From the NCBI GenBank assembly GCA_018969975.1, contig JAGWXI010000005.1, positions 1 to 61,344 of the forward strand: 61,344 nucleotides of DNA, given 5' to 3'. Below are positions 35,523-45,107 of the stretch, piece after piece. The translations under genes were made by a program, and so were the position numbers. How positions within the stretch are numbered: position 1 is the first letter of the stretch; every line of letters begins with the position of its first letter. The DNA is from Burkholderiales bacterium. GTDB lineage: Bacteria > Pseudomonadota > Gammaproteobacteria > Burkholderiales > Burkholderiaceae_C. Below the pieces are notes generated by a model that worked only from the letters and a program-made list of their open reading frames with translations, was not told the origin of the DNA and ran no database searches.

Positions 35523-37136
35523 ATGCAACAAAACACTGAATTTGACTATATTGTCGTTGGCGCAGGATCTGCGGGTTGCGTGCTGGCTGGTCGTCTGAGC
35601 GAAGACCCGTCGGTACGCGTACTGCTTTTAGAGGCTGGCCCACCCGACAGATCGATCTGGATCCACCTGCCTATTGGTTACGGCAAGACCATGTGGAGTG
35701 ATGCGTATAACTGGCGTTTCGAAACTGATCCGCAACCCACTATGAATGGAAGGCGCATCTACTGGCCCCGAGGTAGAACCTTGGGTGGTTCTAGTTCCAT
35801 CAATGGTCTTATCTACATCCGTGGTCAGCGTGAGGACTACGACCGTTGGGCGGATCTGGGTAACTCAGGTTGGAGTTACAACGAGGTGCTGCCCTATTTC
35901 ATACGATCTGAGTGCAATCAGCTCGGTGCCGGCCCCTTCCATGGCGGCGCTGGACCGCTGAAAGTATCCAATATTGGATCGCAACATGAGTTGATTGAAG
36001 CTTTCATCGCTGGTGCGAAGCAAAACGGGGTACCCCGTAATGAGGACTTCAACGGCGCTGTTCAGGAAGGTGCTGGCTACTACCAGCTCAACACGGATAA
36101 AGGATGGCGTTTTAGCGCGGCAAAGGCTTATCTCAAAGGCGCGCGCGGTAGGCCCAATCTGTGTATCGAAACTGGTGCTTTCGCCAGCGGCCTGATTATG
36201 GAAGGTAGGCGTGCTGTCGGTGTGCGTTACAGACAGGACGGAGTGATCAAAAGCGCACGTTGCTCGGCTGAGGTACTGCTTGCGGCTGGCGCGATTCAGT
36301 CGCCCCAGTTATTGCAACTCTCCGGTATCGGTGCTGGAACATTGCTACAACGGCACGGTATTCCCGTCGTATTGGATGCACCCGGAGTGGGAGAAAACTT
36401 GCAGGACCACTTGCAAATTCGTCTCTCCTATGAGTGCGCTCGTCCGATCACCACCAACGATCAGCTGAATTCTTGGTTTGGTCAGTTCAAGATTGGCCTG
36501 CAATGGCTGCTGTTTCGCACTGGGCCGCTGGCAGTGGGCATCAATCAGGGTGGTTGCTTTATGCGTGCGCTACCACAGGAATCGGTCACACCCGACATCC
36601 AGTTTCATGTAGCCACGCTCTCTGCTGATATGGCGGGAGGCAAAGTGCACCCCTATTCAGGATTCACGCTATCAGTGTGCCAACTCAGGCCCGAGTCGCG
36701 GGGACATATTCGCATCCGCTCGAACGATCCCTTTGCACCACCTGAGATGCAACCGAACTACCTCAGCACCGAACTTGACTGTCGCACCGCTGTGGCTGCT
36801 GTGAAGGCTGCTAGGGCCATAGCCCAGTCAGAGGCAATGCAGCCCTACGTCAAGCGCGAAGTCAAGCCAGGGCCGCAACTCGATAGTGACGAGCAGTTGC
36901 TTGAGTTTTGCCGTAATAACGGAGCAACCATCTTCCACCCGAGTGGTACTTGCAAGATGGGCACCGATGCGATGGCGGTGCTCGATGAGCGGCTTCGCGT
37001 GCGCGGGGCAGCTGGGCTGCGTGTGGTGGATTGCTCTGCCATGCCCACACTGGTTTCGGGCAATACCAATGCACCGGCAATCATGATGGCAGAAAAGGCC
37101 GTGGACATGATCCGCGAGGATGCTGTTAGAGGATAA
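35523..37136 (+). CDS. iseJ: GMC-family FAD oxidoreductase, probable isethionate dehydrogenase IseJ
   Basis: The 537-residue GMC flavoprotein has an N-terminal dinucleotide fold (YIVVGAGSAGCVLAGRLSE), GMC signature 1 (GRTLGGSSSINGLIYIRG), signature 2 (AGAIQSPQLLQLSGIG), active-site H472 (FHPSGTCKMG) and the late SGNTNAPAIMMAEKA. Databases would call it choline or alcohol dehydrogenase. In Cupriavidus necator the isethionate dehydrogenase IseJ is of this family and oxidises isethionate to sulfoacetaldehyde with a cytochrome acceptor. It is followed by a TRAP transporter, as in ise clusters of several bacteria. Choline dehydrogenase is less likely because no betaine genes are present. Confidence 0.78.
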   Translation: MQQNTEFDYIVVGAGSAGCVLAGRLSEDPSVRVLLLEAGPPDRSIWIHLPIGYGKTMWSDAYNWRFETDPQPTMNGRRIYWPRGRTLGGSSSINGLIYIRGQREDYDRWADLGNSGWSYNEVLPYFIRSECNQLGAGPFHGGAGPLKVSNIGSQHELIEAFIAGAKQNGVPRNEDFNGAVQEGAGYYQLNTDKGWRFSAAKAYLKGARGRPNLCIETGAFASGLIMEGRRAVGVRYRQDGVIKSARCSAEVLLAAGAIQSPQLLQLSGIGAGTLLQRHGIPVVLDAPGVGENLQDHLQIRLSYECARPITTNDQLNSWFGQFKIGLQWLLFRTGPLAVGINQGGCFMRALPQESVTPDIQFHVATLSADMAGGKVHPYSGFTLSVCQLRPESRGHIRIRSNDPFAPPEMQPNYLSTELDCRTAVAAVKAARAIAQSEAMQPYVKREVKPGPQLDSDEQLLEFCRNNGATIFHPSGTCKMGTDAMAVLDERLRVRGAAGLRVVDCSAMPTLVSGNTNAPAIMMAEKAVDMIREDAVRG

Positions 37137-37219
37137 GAAATTCAAGAGCGTGAGTGGTGGAGCCTAGGCAATTTCGTCTTTGGCTTCGTTGTTTGATGAC
37201 ATCAACTGAGGAGAGAGCA

Positions 37220-38326
37220 ATGATGAAAATAAGCAGGCGACTGAGCGTCGCCATCAGCGTCTTGGCGCTGACCGGATATACAGCGCTGGCCCAGGCTCAG
37301 CAGGTGACACGGTTAAAGATCCAGACGGCGGTGCCTACCGCAAGCATCTACTTTGACCTGATGAAGCGCTTTGGCGATAGGGTGGACAAGATGTCGAGTG
37401 GCCGCATCAAAATGGAAATTCTTCCCGATGGAGCTGTGGTCAATGCCTTCGAGATTTTGGACGCAGTGGATAAGGGTGTGGTTGATGGCGGTTTCGCCTG
37501 GACACACTATTGGTCTGGAAAGAACAGCGCTGCTGCGTTGTTCTCTAACCCTGCAGCGGGCGCGGGAACTGGCATGGACCAACTCTCGCACATGGCTTGG
37601 CTGATGCATGGCGGTGGCAATGCGCTGTATGAGAAGCTTTACGCAGAGGGAATCAAGGTCAACATCATGCCTTTCATGATGCAGCCCATGGGCCCTGATC
37701 CCTTTGGCTGGTTCAAGTCGCCGATCACTTCAATCGCCGATATGAAAAAACTCAAATACCGCTCGCCACCTGGACTGACTGGTGAGATTTTCAAAGAAAT
37801 GGGTATCAATGCAGTGGCCATGCCTGGTGGTGAAATCGTGCCAGCAGCGCAACGCGGCGTGATCGATGCAGCGGAGTGGATTGGGCCAGCAGATGACATG
37901 ATCTTGGGCTTTCATACCGTGTTCAAGCACTACTATTTGCAGGGCTTGCACCAGTCTACCGATGTGGGTGAACTGCTCATCAACAAGACCATTTGGAATA
38001 AGTTACCGGCCGACCAAAAGGCGATCATCGAGGGCGCAGTAATGGCAACGATAGCCGAGACCTACACCTTCAATGTGCAACGCAACGCAGTGGCGCTGGA
38101 TAAATTGAAGAAGGACCATAAGGTGGTAGTGCATGACACGCCTAAGGAGTTTTTCCCTGCTTTTATCAAAGCCACCAACGTGGTGTATGACCGCGAGGCA
38201 GGTCGCAATCCTTTATTCAAGGAAGTTCTTGAGTCACAGCGCGCTTTTGCCAAAACGGTGGTTCCATATTGGACCAAGATCAACGGGCTTTACCTCAATT
38301 TAGGGGTTGACTCTCCTAATAAATGA
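37220..38326 (+). CDS. dctP: TRAP transporter solute-binding protein (DctP type, isethionate candidate)
   Basis: The 368-residue receptor of a TRAP transporter has a Sec signal peptide (LSVAISVLALTGYTALAQAQ) and DctP features (MKRFGDRVDKMSSGRIKMEILPDG and a VVPAAQRGVIDAAEWIGP-like segment). The ATG at 37220 is chosen for the GGAG before it; the frame is open further upstream. It sits 83 bases after iseJ. In isethionate clusters the TRAP set is called IseKLM. A DctP7/TakP-like binder of 2-oxo acids would look similar, so the ligand is inferred from context. Confidence 0.85.
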   Translation: MMKISRRLSVAISVLALTGYTALAQAQQVTRLKIQTAVPTASIYFDLMKRFGDRVDKMSSGRIKMEILPDGAVVNAFEILDAVDKGVVDGGFAWTHYWSGKNSAAALFSNPAAGAGTGMDQLSHMAWLMHGGGNALYEKLYAEGIKVNIMPFMMQPMGPDPFGWFKSPITSIADMKKLKYRSPPGLTGEIFKEMGINAVAMPGGEIVPAAQRGVIDAAEWIGPADDMILGFHTVFKHYYLQGLHQSTDVGELLINKTIWNKLPADQKAIIEGAVMATIAETYTFNVQRNAVALDKLKKDHKVVVHDTPKEFFPAFIKATNVVYDREAGRNPLFKEVLESQRAFAKTVVPYWTKINGLYLNLGVDSPNK

Positions 38327-38392
38327 CCCATGTTGCAGGGTGCCGGTATCTAGGTTAGAAGCCGCGGTGCCGGCCGCCCGCGAAAGGATTCT

Positions 38393-38953
38393 ATGGTTCC
38401 CGCAAATTCATCGCTACTTCGCATAGCGCACGCACTAGACCCGATTGCAATCTGGTCTGGGCGTATCACCGCATTTCTCATCGTGCCTATGGTTTTAGGG
38501 CTGAGCTACGAGGTGTGCGCGCGTTATCTTTTTAATTCGCCGACTCTTTGGGCGTACGACATGACCTTCATGCTTTATGGCAGTTTTTTCATGTTAGGGG
38601 CCTCTTACACGCTGCAGCGCAAGGCGCATATCCGAACAGACTCGCTGTATGCCGATTGGTCACCTCGCCAACAAGGTTGGGTGGACGTGGTTTGTTACTT
38701 GGTGATGTTTTTACCATTCGTCGCTGTGTTCCTGTGGACCGGTTGGGGGTACTTTGAAAAATCTTTTGTTACCAGCGAACGGTTTGTTAGCAGCCCATGG
38801 ATGCCGCTGGCTTGGCCTTTCAAGGCGGTCATGCCTCTGACAGGTCTTTTGTTGGCGCTACAAGGCATCTCTGAGTTGTGCAAGAGCCTCCACGCCGCCC
38901 TCAACGGAGAATGGCCGGATGCAATTGCGGTCGAAGAAAGGATATCCACATGA
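38393..38953 (+). CDS. dctQ: TRAP transporter small permease (DctQ type)
   Basis: A 186-residue membrane protein with four hydrophobic segments (starting near FLIVPMVLGLSYEVCARYLF), the DctQ arrangement. GAAAGGA precedes the ATG at 38393. The stop overlaps the dctM start (ATGA, 38950-38953). It belongs to the putative isethionate TRAP system. Confidence 0.88.
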   Translation: MVPANSSLLRIAHALDPIAIWSGRITAFLIVPMVLGLSYEVCARYLFNSPTLWAYDMTFMLYGSFFMLGASYTLQRKAHIRTDSLYADWSPRQQGWVDVVCYLVMFLPFVAVFLWTGWGYFEKSFVTSERFVSSPWMPLAWPFKAVMPLTGLLLALQGISELCKSLHAALNGEWPDAIAVEERIST

Positions 38954-40260
38954 GCCATGAAATCCTAGGCCTTGTAGCCCTCGCGCTGCTGTTTGTCACA
39001 ATTTTTATCGGATTTCCGATCGCTTTTACCCTAGGCGCTATGGCGTTGGGCACGGGTTTCATCGCCCTGGGCCCCGTTGTGTTCGACTTGGCGGTTCTTC
39101 AGACCTTCTCGGTTATGAAGGATACGGTGCTGGCAAGCATTCCCTTTTTCCTTTTCATGGGGTTTTTACTTGAACAGTCATCCATCATGGAGCGCTTGTT
39201 TTCGGGCATCCAGCAGTTGCTGGCTGGTCTGCGCGGATCTTTGTATTTGGCGGTACTGATCACAGCTACCATCTTCGCCGCAGCTACGGGAATCGTGGGT
39301 TCATCGGTGACTCTATTGGGTGTGATGGCCGCCCCCTCGATGATCAAGAGTGGTTACGACGTGAAGATGAGTGCAGGAGTGATCACTGCGGGTGGCACAT
39401 TGGGTATTTTGATTCCACCCTCGGTGATGCTGATCGTGATGGGGCCGGTAGTCGGTGTACCTGCCACTGATCTGTTTGCAGCTGCTGTGATTCCCGGATT
39501 GCTGCTGTCTTCGCTGTTCACTGTCTGGTGCCTTGTGCGTTGCTGGTTCAATCCCGCTTTAGGGCCAGCATTACCTCCAGAAATGCGCCCCACCGAACTT
39601 TGGCCGGTAGTACGTGACCTGCTCATAGGTGTGTTGCCAGTGATCGTGGTGATCATGTCGACGCTGGGTGTGATCCTCTTGGGTGTGGCCACTCCGACCG
39701 ATGCTGGCGCTGTGGGTTGCGCAGCGGTCTTCGTTCTGACGTTGCTTTCGCGCCGTCTGACCTTGGACAAAATCAAGAAATCGGCCTACCAAACGCTTGA
39801 GGTCTCTAGCATGATTTTGATGCTGGTAGCTGCCTCCAACCTGTTTGGTGCAGTTTTCTCGCGCTTGGGCAGTGCTGAGTTTCTAGCTAATTTGCTAATT
39901 AGCTTGTCGTTACCCCCGACGTTAATGCTGATACTTATCCTTGCACTGATTTTCGTGCTAGGTTGGCCGCTTGAATGGGTGCCCATCGTACTGATCGTGG
40001 TGCCCATCGTGCTACCGATCGTGCAAGCTGCAGGCATCGACTTGATTTGGTTCTGCACCTTGGTAGCAGTTACTTTGCAGACAGCTTGGTTGTCTCCGCC
40101 AGTGGCACTGTCAGCCTATTTCCTCAAAGGAGTGGTGCCCCAATGGGAACTCAAGCAAATCTATGCTGGTATGGTCCAGTTCATGATGCTGCAACTAGTA
40201 GGCGTGGGGCTGCTACTGATGTTTCCGCGCCTAGCAACTTGGCTGCCAACTGTGAACTGA
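38950..40260 (+). CDS. dctM: TRAP transporter large permease (DctM type)
   Basis: The 436-residue protein is rich in membrane helices, with DctM landmarks: IPFFLFMGFLLEQSSIMERL, GGTLGILIPPSVMLIVMG, and the late SPPVALSAYFLKGV. I start at the ATG at 38950, coupled to dctQ; the frame extends upstream only inside dctQ. It drives sodium-dependent uptake with the DctP-type receptor. The short gap to the next gene (33 bases) holds no clear terminator. Confidence 0.92.
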   Translation: MSHEILGLVALALLFVTIFIGFPIAFTLGAMALGTGFIALGPVVFDLAVLQTFSVMKDTVLASIPFFLFMGFLLEQSSIMERLFSGIQQLLAGLRGSLYLAVLITATIFAAATGIVGSSVTLLGVMAAPSMIKSGYDVKMSAGVITAGGTLGILIPPSVMLIVMGPVVGVPATDLFAAAVIPGLLLSSLFTVWCLVRCWFNPALGPALPPEMRPTELWPVVRDLLIGVLPVIVVIMSTLGVILLGVATPTDAGAVGCAAVFVLTLLSRRLTLDKIKKSAYQTLEVSSMILMLVAASNLFGAVFSRLGSAEFLANLLISLSLPPTLMLILILALIFVLGWPLEWVPIVLIVVPIVLPIVQAAGIDLIWFCTLVAVTLQTAWLSPPVALSAYFLKGVVPQWELKQIYAGMVQFMMLQLVGVGLLLMFPRLATWLPTVN

Positions 40261-40293
40261 GTTTTGATGGCTTAGCAGTTCAATGAACCAGTA

Positions 40294-40680
40294 ATGACGT
40301 TTTGGGAGACTAGCCGAGTTTGGGCAAAGCGAATAAAACGAGACGGCGTTACCTTATGGTTTGCTGGTAAGCACGCCCGCACCCCGAAATTGGTAAAACT
40401 AATTGGGGTGTTGGTGGTGGCTTATGCGCTGAGCCCGATTGATCTGATTCCAGACTTTATTCCAGTGCTTGGCTATCTGGATGATGTGATCTTGCTACCA
40501 ATCCTTATCTGGCTCACAGTAAAACTCTTACCTTCAGACGTACTGCTTGAATGTCGTCAAATGGCAGAGGATTGGATGCAGGAGAAGCAAACAACCCCAA
40601 TTAGTAGATGGGGCGCTGTGTTGGTTATCTTTGTATGGGTATTGGTGGCCGCGCTGGTTTGGGTGGTCCTGGTCAACTGA
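40294..40680 (+). CDS. DUF1232 (YkvA-like) membrane protein
   Basis: A 128-residue protein with the DUF1232 hallmark SPIDLIPDFIPVLGYLDD in a hydrophobic central region and a C-terminal transmembrane segment (VLVIFVWVLVAALVWVVLV). The family is widespread and its role unknown. It follows the TRAP operon on the same strand but is not known from isethionate clusters, so it may only be a chance neighbour. Confidence 0.88.
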   Translation: MTFWETSRVWAKRIKRDGVTLWFAGKHARTPKLVKLIGVLVVAYALSPIDLIPDFIPVLGYLDDVILLPILIWLTVKLLPSDVLLECRQMAEDWMQEKQTTPISRWGAVLVIFVWVLVAALVWVVLVN

Positions 40681-40684
40681 CTCA

Positions 40685-41716
40685 TTAAATATCAATTTTG
40701 GGGTAGGTGGTTGTCTCGCGAATACAGAGTTCGGGTTCAATGATTACAGGCGAAACCTTCTCTTTATTAATCAGTTTTCTAATCATAATTGCCGCCTCTC
40801 TACCAACTTCTTCGTACTTCAAATCAACTGTAGTGATCGCCGGCATAGTGAAGCTTGCAAAATCATTGTTATTGAATGAGACGACTGAGATATCACTTGG
40901 TACATTGATCTGTAATTCATGCAATGCTCTGATGACACCAAGTGTGTAGTAATCACTGGTGCAGATAATTGCAGTCGTTTCAGGGTGATTGGTCAATATG
41001 TACTTTAAGGCTATTTTTCCGGAATCAATTCGATGTGGTTGATTAGTTATTGCGCCTTTGGCCAGCCCTAAACCGTAAGCTTGCAGTTCGTCCCTTACTC
41101 CAGCGAGCCTCTCCAGGGCGCGCGGATTGTTACGCATGGAGCTACCTATGTAGGCAAATTTTTTGTGACCCAATTCAATAAGATGTTTTGCAGCAATATG
41201 TCCTGCTTTGCGATGATTAATGGATACATGAGCAGATTCATGAGGTGGGTTGATTGGAGATATAAGTAAGTAGGGCAGATTCCGATATTCAAGCAGTCGG
41301 TAAAGCTCGCTAGCATGCTCTTCACCAAGAAGAATAAGAGCATCTGCACCTTTTTCTAGTAATCGATAAGCAGCGTATCTTGATGCTTGTGAGTCAGCTT
41401 CAGGCTGGGAAACAATTAGCGTTAAATCGAACAAATCAAGCGCGTCGTTCAGGCTCGATATGGTCTGGGAGAAAGCAGAAATACCACTCTTGGGAATTAC
41501 TGCGCCTATAACAGCGGGTTTTGAAAGCTTAAGGCTTCGAGCGTTCGCATCTGGAAGGTAGTGAAGTTGGCCGACGATTTTGAGAATCTTGTCCCTCGTT
41601 TCTTCAGCAACCATGTCGGGGCGCGTCAGAGTCCTAGAAACCGTACTTGGAGATACCCCAGCTGCAGCAGCAACATCGTGCAGTGTTGAAACATTTTTCT
41701 GTCGGGTTTTATTCAT
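40685..41716 (-). CDS. LacI-family transcriptional regulator
   Basis: The 343-residue repressor has an N-terminal LacI HTH (TLHDVAAAAGVSPSTVSRTLTRP) and hinge, followed by a periplasmic-binding-protein-like effector domain (VIGAVIPKSGISAFS ... ICTSDYYTLGVIRALHEL). I prefer the ATG at 41716; another in-frame ATG at 41770 would begin inside the palindromic operator. The gene diverges from a thiamine-diphosphate enzyme gene. The base composition is visibly AT-richer than in the sulfonate genes. Two similar palindromes (41764 and 46124) suggest it controls the whole downstream operon. Confidence 0.9.
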   Translation of the reverse strand: MNKTRQKNVSTLHDVAAAAGVSPSTVSRTLTRPDMVAEETRDKILKIVGQLHYLPDANARSLKLSKPAVIGAVIPKSGISAFSQTISSLNDALDLFDLTLIVSQPEADSQASRYAAYRLLEKGADALILLGEEHASELYRLLEYRNLPYLLISPINPPHESAHVSINHRKAGHIAAKHLIELGHKKFAYIGSSMRNNPRALERLAGVRDELQAYGLGLAKGAITNQPHRIDSGKIALKYILTNHPETTAIICTSDYYTLGVIRALHELQINVPSDISVVSFNNNDFASFTMPAITTVDLKYEEVGREAAIMIRKLINKEKVSPVIIEPELCIRETTTYPKIDI

Positions 41717-41763
41717 GGGCGCAAGAGAGTGTATTTGACTCTTATTACGATTAATGATACGCT

Positions 41764-41781
41764 TATGCAAACGTTTGCATA
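41764..41781. promoter_or_regulatory. LacI-type operator 1, perfect 18-bp palindrome
   Basis: TATGCAAACGTTTGCATA is a perfect palindrome with the central CG step preferred by LacI-family proteins. It lies 47 bases before the LacI-gene start and 15 bases before the first operon gene, where it would block transcription or translation start. Confidence 0.82.
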
Positions 41782-41796
41782 TAAAAGGAACTCTGC

Positions 41797-43479
41797 ATGG
41801 CCTTGACCAAACACCACATCGTTAAAACCTTAGTTGAGTGCGGGGCAACCCATGCATTTACTCTTCCGGGTCTTGGTATTACTTGGATGCTTGATGATTT
41901 CTATGAGGTGAGGGACAAATTAAGGCTTGTACTGACTAGATCGGAGCAACATGCATCGGTTATGGCGCAGGCTTATGGCAAGGTTTTAGGCAGGCCTGGG
42001 GTTTTTATGGGTATGGGACCCTTTGCTACTACAACCGGGGCGTTCGGTGTTCTAGAGGCCTACTTTGCAGGTTCTCCAATGGTTGTTCTCACAGATACTG
42101 CTTGCTATGACGGGTTTGCTATGCGCGGTGTCTACCAAACGATGACTGGAGATTACGGCGCCGCCGATGCGGTCACAGTGCTAAAAACTATGACCAAGTT
42201 TTGCGCCTACGCGACGGAGATCGATGAGGCCGTTTACGGCGTTCAAATGGCCTTTAAACATGCATCGCTTCCACGGTATGGTCCTGCTGCAGTTGTTTTA
42301 AAAACAAGCATTATTCGACGTGAGTTTGAACTCAACAAGCGCGTTACCTTACATCCATCGGCTGGACATTTAGGATACACACCATCGCGACCTGATACGG
42401 GTGCAGTGGATCACCTTGCAAAGTCGTTACTTCAATCTGAAAGACCCTTATTTATTGTTGGACAAGGCGTGCAAAATGATCGCGCGCGCGCTCTTTTAGA
42501 AAGTGTGGCATTCAAAGCTGGCATAGCGGTAGCAACTAGTTACAACGGCAAAGGCGCAATTGATGAGACTGCGCCCGTAAGTGTAGGAATGCTTGGTACT
42601 TGGGGGTGTAGAGCTGCCAACGCTGCCCTCAGAGAAGCTGATCTTGTAGTGGTGCTTGGAGCCAGTCTAGGTCCTGATTACATGCGTTTTTGTGAACCCG
42701 GGCTTCTCGATCCAAAAAGACAAAAAATTATTCAGGTTGATATTGATCCGCGAAATAGTGGTTGGGTGTACCCAGTTGATGCTTCTATTACGGGAGATGT
42801 GGCTGATGTTCTTGAAATGCTCTTGGCGTTTGATCTTGGTGAGTCAAAGCGTTACCAAAGGGAAGCGTGGATTGGAAAGAGTAACAAGGCGCACGCATAC
42901 GGAGTTATTGAAAACTATAAAACCCCGTCAGGTACTCTGCATAACGCTGATATTGTTCGAGCATTAAACGAGCACCTTACAAAAGATCATTTACTCACCC
43001 TTGATGCTGGCAGTAATCGGATATGGGTTACGGGGACGTTGCGATTAAGGACGCCTGGCCAACTTCTCGCACCGGGGGGCATAGGCGGTATGGGTTGGTC
43101 TATTCCGGCTGCTGTAGGTGCAAAGATTGCAAAACCTGAAAAGCGTGTGATCGCACTGACAGGGGATGGGGGCGCTGGAATGTCCGTTACAGCTTTATCA
43201 ACAGCACTTGCTGAAAATGCGCCAATCACTGTTGTAGTGGCCAATAACGCAGGTCTTGGCATGGTTCGAGACAATATGAAAGGACCGCATTATGGAGTTG
43301 ACTATTCCCCCACAGATTTTGCGATGATGGCTAAGTCGATGGGATGTCGTTCTATCTCTGTCCAAAGGGCCCAAGATATGTTGCCCGCCCTCCGAGAGAG
43401 TGAAGAGGGGCAAGGTCCTTGTCTCATTGATGTAGCCATAGACCCAGAGGTGAGCCATCATCCTGCATCTGACTACTAA
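41797..43479 (+). CDS. Thiamine-diphosphate-dependent enzyme, acetolactate synthase-like
   Basis: The 560-residue protein has the three-domain layout of acetolactate synthase and benzoylformate decarboxylase. The catalytic glutamate is E50 (SEQHASVMAQAYGK). A central DHS-like domain follows (VDHLAKSLLQSERPLFIVGQG). The ThDP site runs from GDGG (456-459) to the NNAG asparagines. It is not Xsc: the N-terminal Xsc signature is absent. It would join or split a 2-oxo acid or aldehyde. With two short-chain dehydrogenase genes downstream and a LacI operator before it, it is likely the key enzyme of an unrecognised catabolic route. I cannot name the substrate. Confidence 0.82.
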   Translation: MALTKHHIVKTLVECGATHAFTLPGLGITWMLDDFYEVRDKLRLVLTRSEQHASVMAQAYGKVLGRPGVFMGMGPFATTTGAFGVLEAYFAGSPMVVLTDTACYDGFAMRGVYQTMTGDYGAADAVTVLKTMTKFCAYATEIDEAVYGVQMAFKHASLPRYGPAAVVLKTSIIRREFELNKRVTLHPSAGHLGYTPSRPDTGAVDHLAKSLLQSERPLFIVGQGVQNDRARALLESVAFKAGIAVATSYNGKGAIDETAPVSVGMLGTWGCRAANAALREADLVVVLGASLGPDYMRFCEPGLLDPKRQKIIQVDIDPRNSGWVYPVDASITGDVADVLEMLLAFDLGESKRYQREAWIGKSNKAHAYGVIENYKTPSGTLHNADIVRALNEHLTKDHLLTLDAGSNRIWVTGTLRLRTPGQLLAPGGIGGMGWSIPAAVGAKIAKPEKRVIALTGDGGAGMSVTALSTALAENAPITVVVANNAGLGMVRDNMKGPHYGVDYSPTDFAMMAKSMGCRSISVQRAQDMLPALRESEEGQGPCLIDVAIDPEVSHHPASDY

Positions 43480-43507
43480 TGATTGCTAACACTTTTATTA
43501 AAACTCT

Positions 43508-44236
43508 ATGAAACCGGTAGCACTTATCACGGGCGCCGCAAGCAATATTGGACTTGCGATCGCTAACCGGTTTAAAACCGATTTTTATGTGGTCGGTCTT
43601 GATAAAAAATTTAGTTCTCCGCCTGACCCATCCCAATACCAAGGTTTTGATACATGCTCTTGTGATATCACTAATCAGCAAGATCTGGAGTCTGCATTTA
43701 GTTATGCGCGAAAAAAGGGGCCGATTAGCGCAGTCGTTAATAGCGCTGCAGTTACTGGCCCTCGCTCGACCATCATGGAAATTTCTGACGAGTCTTGGCA
43801 AACCATATTGAACATCAATCTGTCTGGAACTTTTCTTTTGATGAAGGTATCTGCTAAGTACCTTCAGGAATCTCGTGGAGCAGCGGTCTTTATTTCCTCT
43901 CGTGCGGGAAAAGTCGGTTATGCAGGGTTTGATCCTTCAAGCTCTGGAACGAAGGCGCACTATTGCGCATCTAAAGCAGGGGTAATTTCACTAGTAAAGT
44001 CCTATGCAATTGAATTAGCGCCCTATGGGATTCGCGTCAACGGTGTTGCTCCAGGTTCCATAGAGGGAACGATGATTCCGAAGGAAAAGTGGCAAGAGCT
44101 TTCACAGCGCATCCCGATGGGTCGTATGGGTCGGCCAGAAGAGGTAGCTGACGCTGTTTGGTTCTTGTGTTCCGAGAATGCATCCTATATCACCGGCCAT
44201 ATTCTCGATGTGAATGGCGGCACATTAATGGACTAG
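43508..44236 (+). CDS. Short-chain dehydrogenase/reductase (first)
   Basis: A 242-residue classical SDR with the NAD(P) motif TGAASNIG near the N terminus, the NSAA motif, a catalytic serine in FISSRAG, and the YxxxK pair (YCASKAG). It ends with the common ITGHILDVNGGTLMD. An acidic or basic specificity residue cannot be judged safely. It is one of two SDRs encoded back to back (7-base gap) after the thiamine-diphosphate enzyme, so it likely acts on its substrate or product. Confidence 0.88.
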   Translation: MKPVALITGAASNIGLAIANRFKTDFYVVGLDKKFSSPPDPSQYQGFDTCSCDITNQQDLESAFSYARKKGPISAVVNSAAVTGPRSTIMEISDESWQTILNINLSGTFLLMKVSAKYLQESRGAAVFISSRAGKVGYAGFDPSSSGTKAHYCASKAGVISLVKSYAIELAPYGIRVNGVAPGSIEGTMIPKEKWQELSQRIPMGRMGRPEEVADAVWFLCSENASYITGHILDVNGGTLMD

Positions 44237-44243
44237 CAAGCAA

Positions 44244-45044
44244 ATGAATAATCAAGCAATGTTGCAAGAAGAATTCTCCCTATCTGGTCAAGTCGCGCTC
44301 ATTACGGCTGGCGCGCGTGGACTCGGCAAAGGTATCGCGCTTGAACTCGCCAAATGTGGTGCCTATGTTTGGATATGGGACAACGATGATCAGGCTCTAG
44401 AAAGCACCAGAAGCGAATTCGAATCTCAAGGATTACGCATTGGAATTTTAAAATTGGATCTGGTGGATCCGATCTCACTCCAAAGAGCTTATGAAAGACT
44501 GATCAGTGAATCATCGAACCTGCATATCCTTGTAAATAATGCTGGTGGATCTCTTCATACACCATTCCAATTTTTGAAAGAGAGCGATGAAGATTGGATG
44601 CGTTTGATCGAATTAAATTTAATGACTACAGTTCGGTTAACTCGCTTGGTACTTCCTTGCATGGTCTCCAATAAATATGGTCGGATAGTAAATCTCGGAT
44701 CTAAAGCAGGTAGGTACGGCAGCCTTTTTGCGGGCGCGAATTACGTTGCTGTCAAGGGCGCAGTGCATTCCCTCACAATTCAATTAGCTCAAGAGTTTGG
44801 TTTGCATGGAATAACCGTAAATACGGTTTGCCCAGGGGCAATCATGACTGAACGCGTGAAGGGGCTCCTGGCGAGTCGGCAGAGCCCAGAAGAAAGGCAG
44901 CGCGTAATAAATGAAATTCCTGTTCGACGTCATGGTGAAATTGATGACGTAGCAAGAACCGTCAGATTTTTAGTGTCAAAAAGTGCTGGCTTTATTACTG
45001 GATCGCTCATTGATGTCAATGGTGGTCAAGTGATGAGTACTTAA
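44244..45044 (+). CDS. Short-chain dehydrogenase/reductase (second)
   Basis: A 266-residue SDR with TAGARGLGKG (NAD(P) binding), NNAGG, a serine in NLGSKAG and the YxxxK pair (YVAVKGA), ending ITGSLIDVNGGQVM. It differs enough from the first SDR to be a separate enzyme and not a recent duplicate. A stop-to-start gap of 63 bases separates it from the Bug receptor gene. Substrate unknown. Confidence 0.87.
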   Translation: MNNQAMLQEEFSLSGQVALITAGARGLGKGIALELAKCGAYVWIWDNDDQALESTRSEFESQGLRIGILKLDLVDPISLQRAYERLISESSNLHILVNNAGGSLHTPFQFLKESDEDWMRLIELNLMTTVRLTRLVLPCMVSNKYGRIVNLGSKAGRYGSLFAGANYVAVKGAVHSLTIQLAQEFGLHGITVNTVCPGAIMTERVKGLLASRQSPEERQRVINEIPVRRHGEIDDVARTVRFLVSKSAGFITGSLIDVNGGQVMST

Positions 45045-45107
45045 TTTACTTAGATCAATTTTTGACCTAATTCATCAAATTTAAAAGTCAATGGATAGGA
45101 GGAAGTT

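Noticed and set aside
35523-37136. Choline dehydrogenase
   Set aside because: GMC family members are often so labelled, but there is no betaine aldehyde dehydrogenase or choline transporter nearby, while TRAP and sulfonate genes are.
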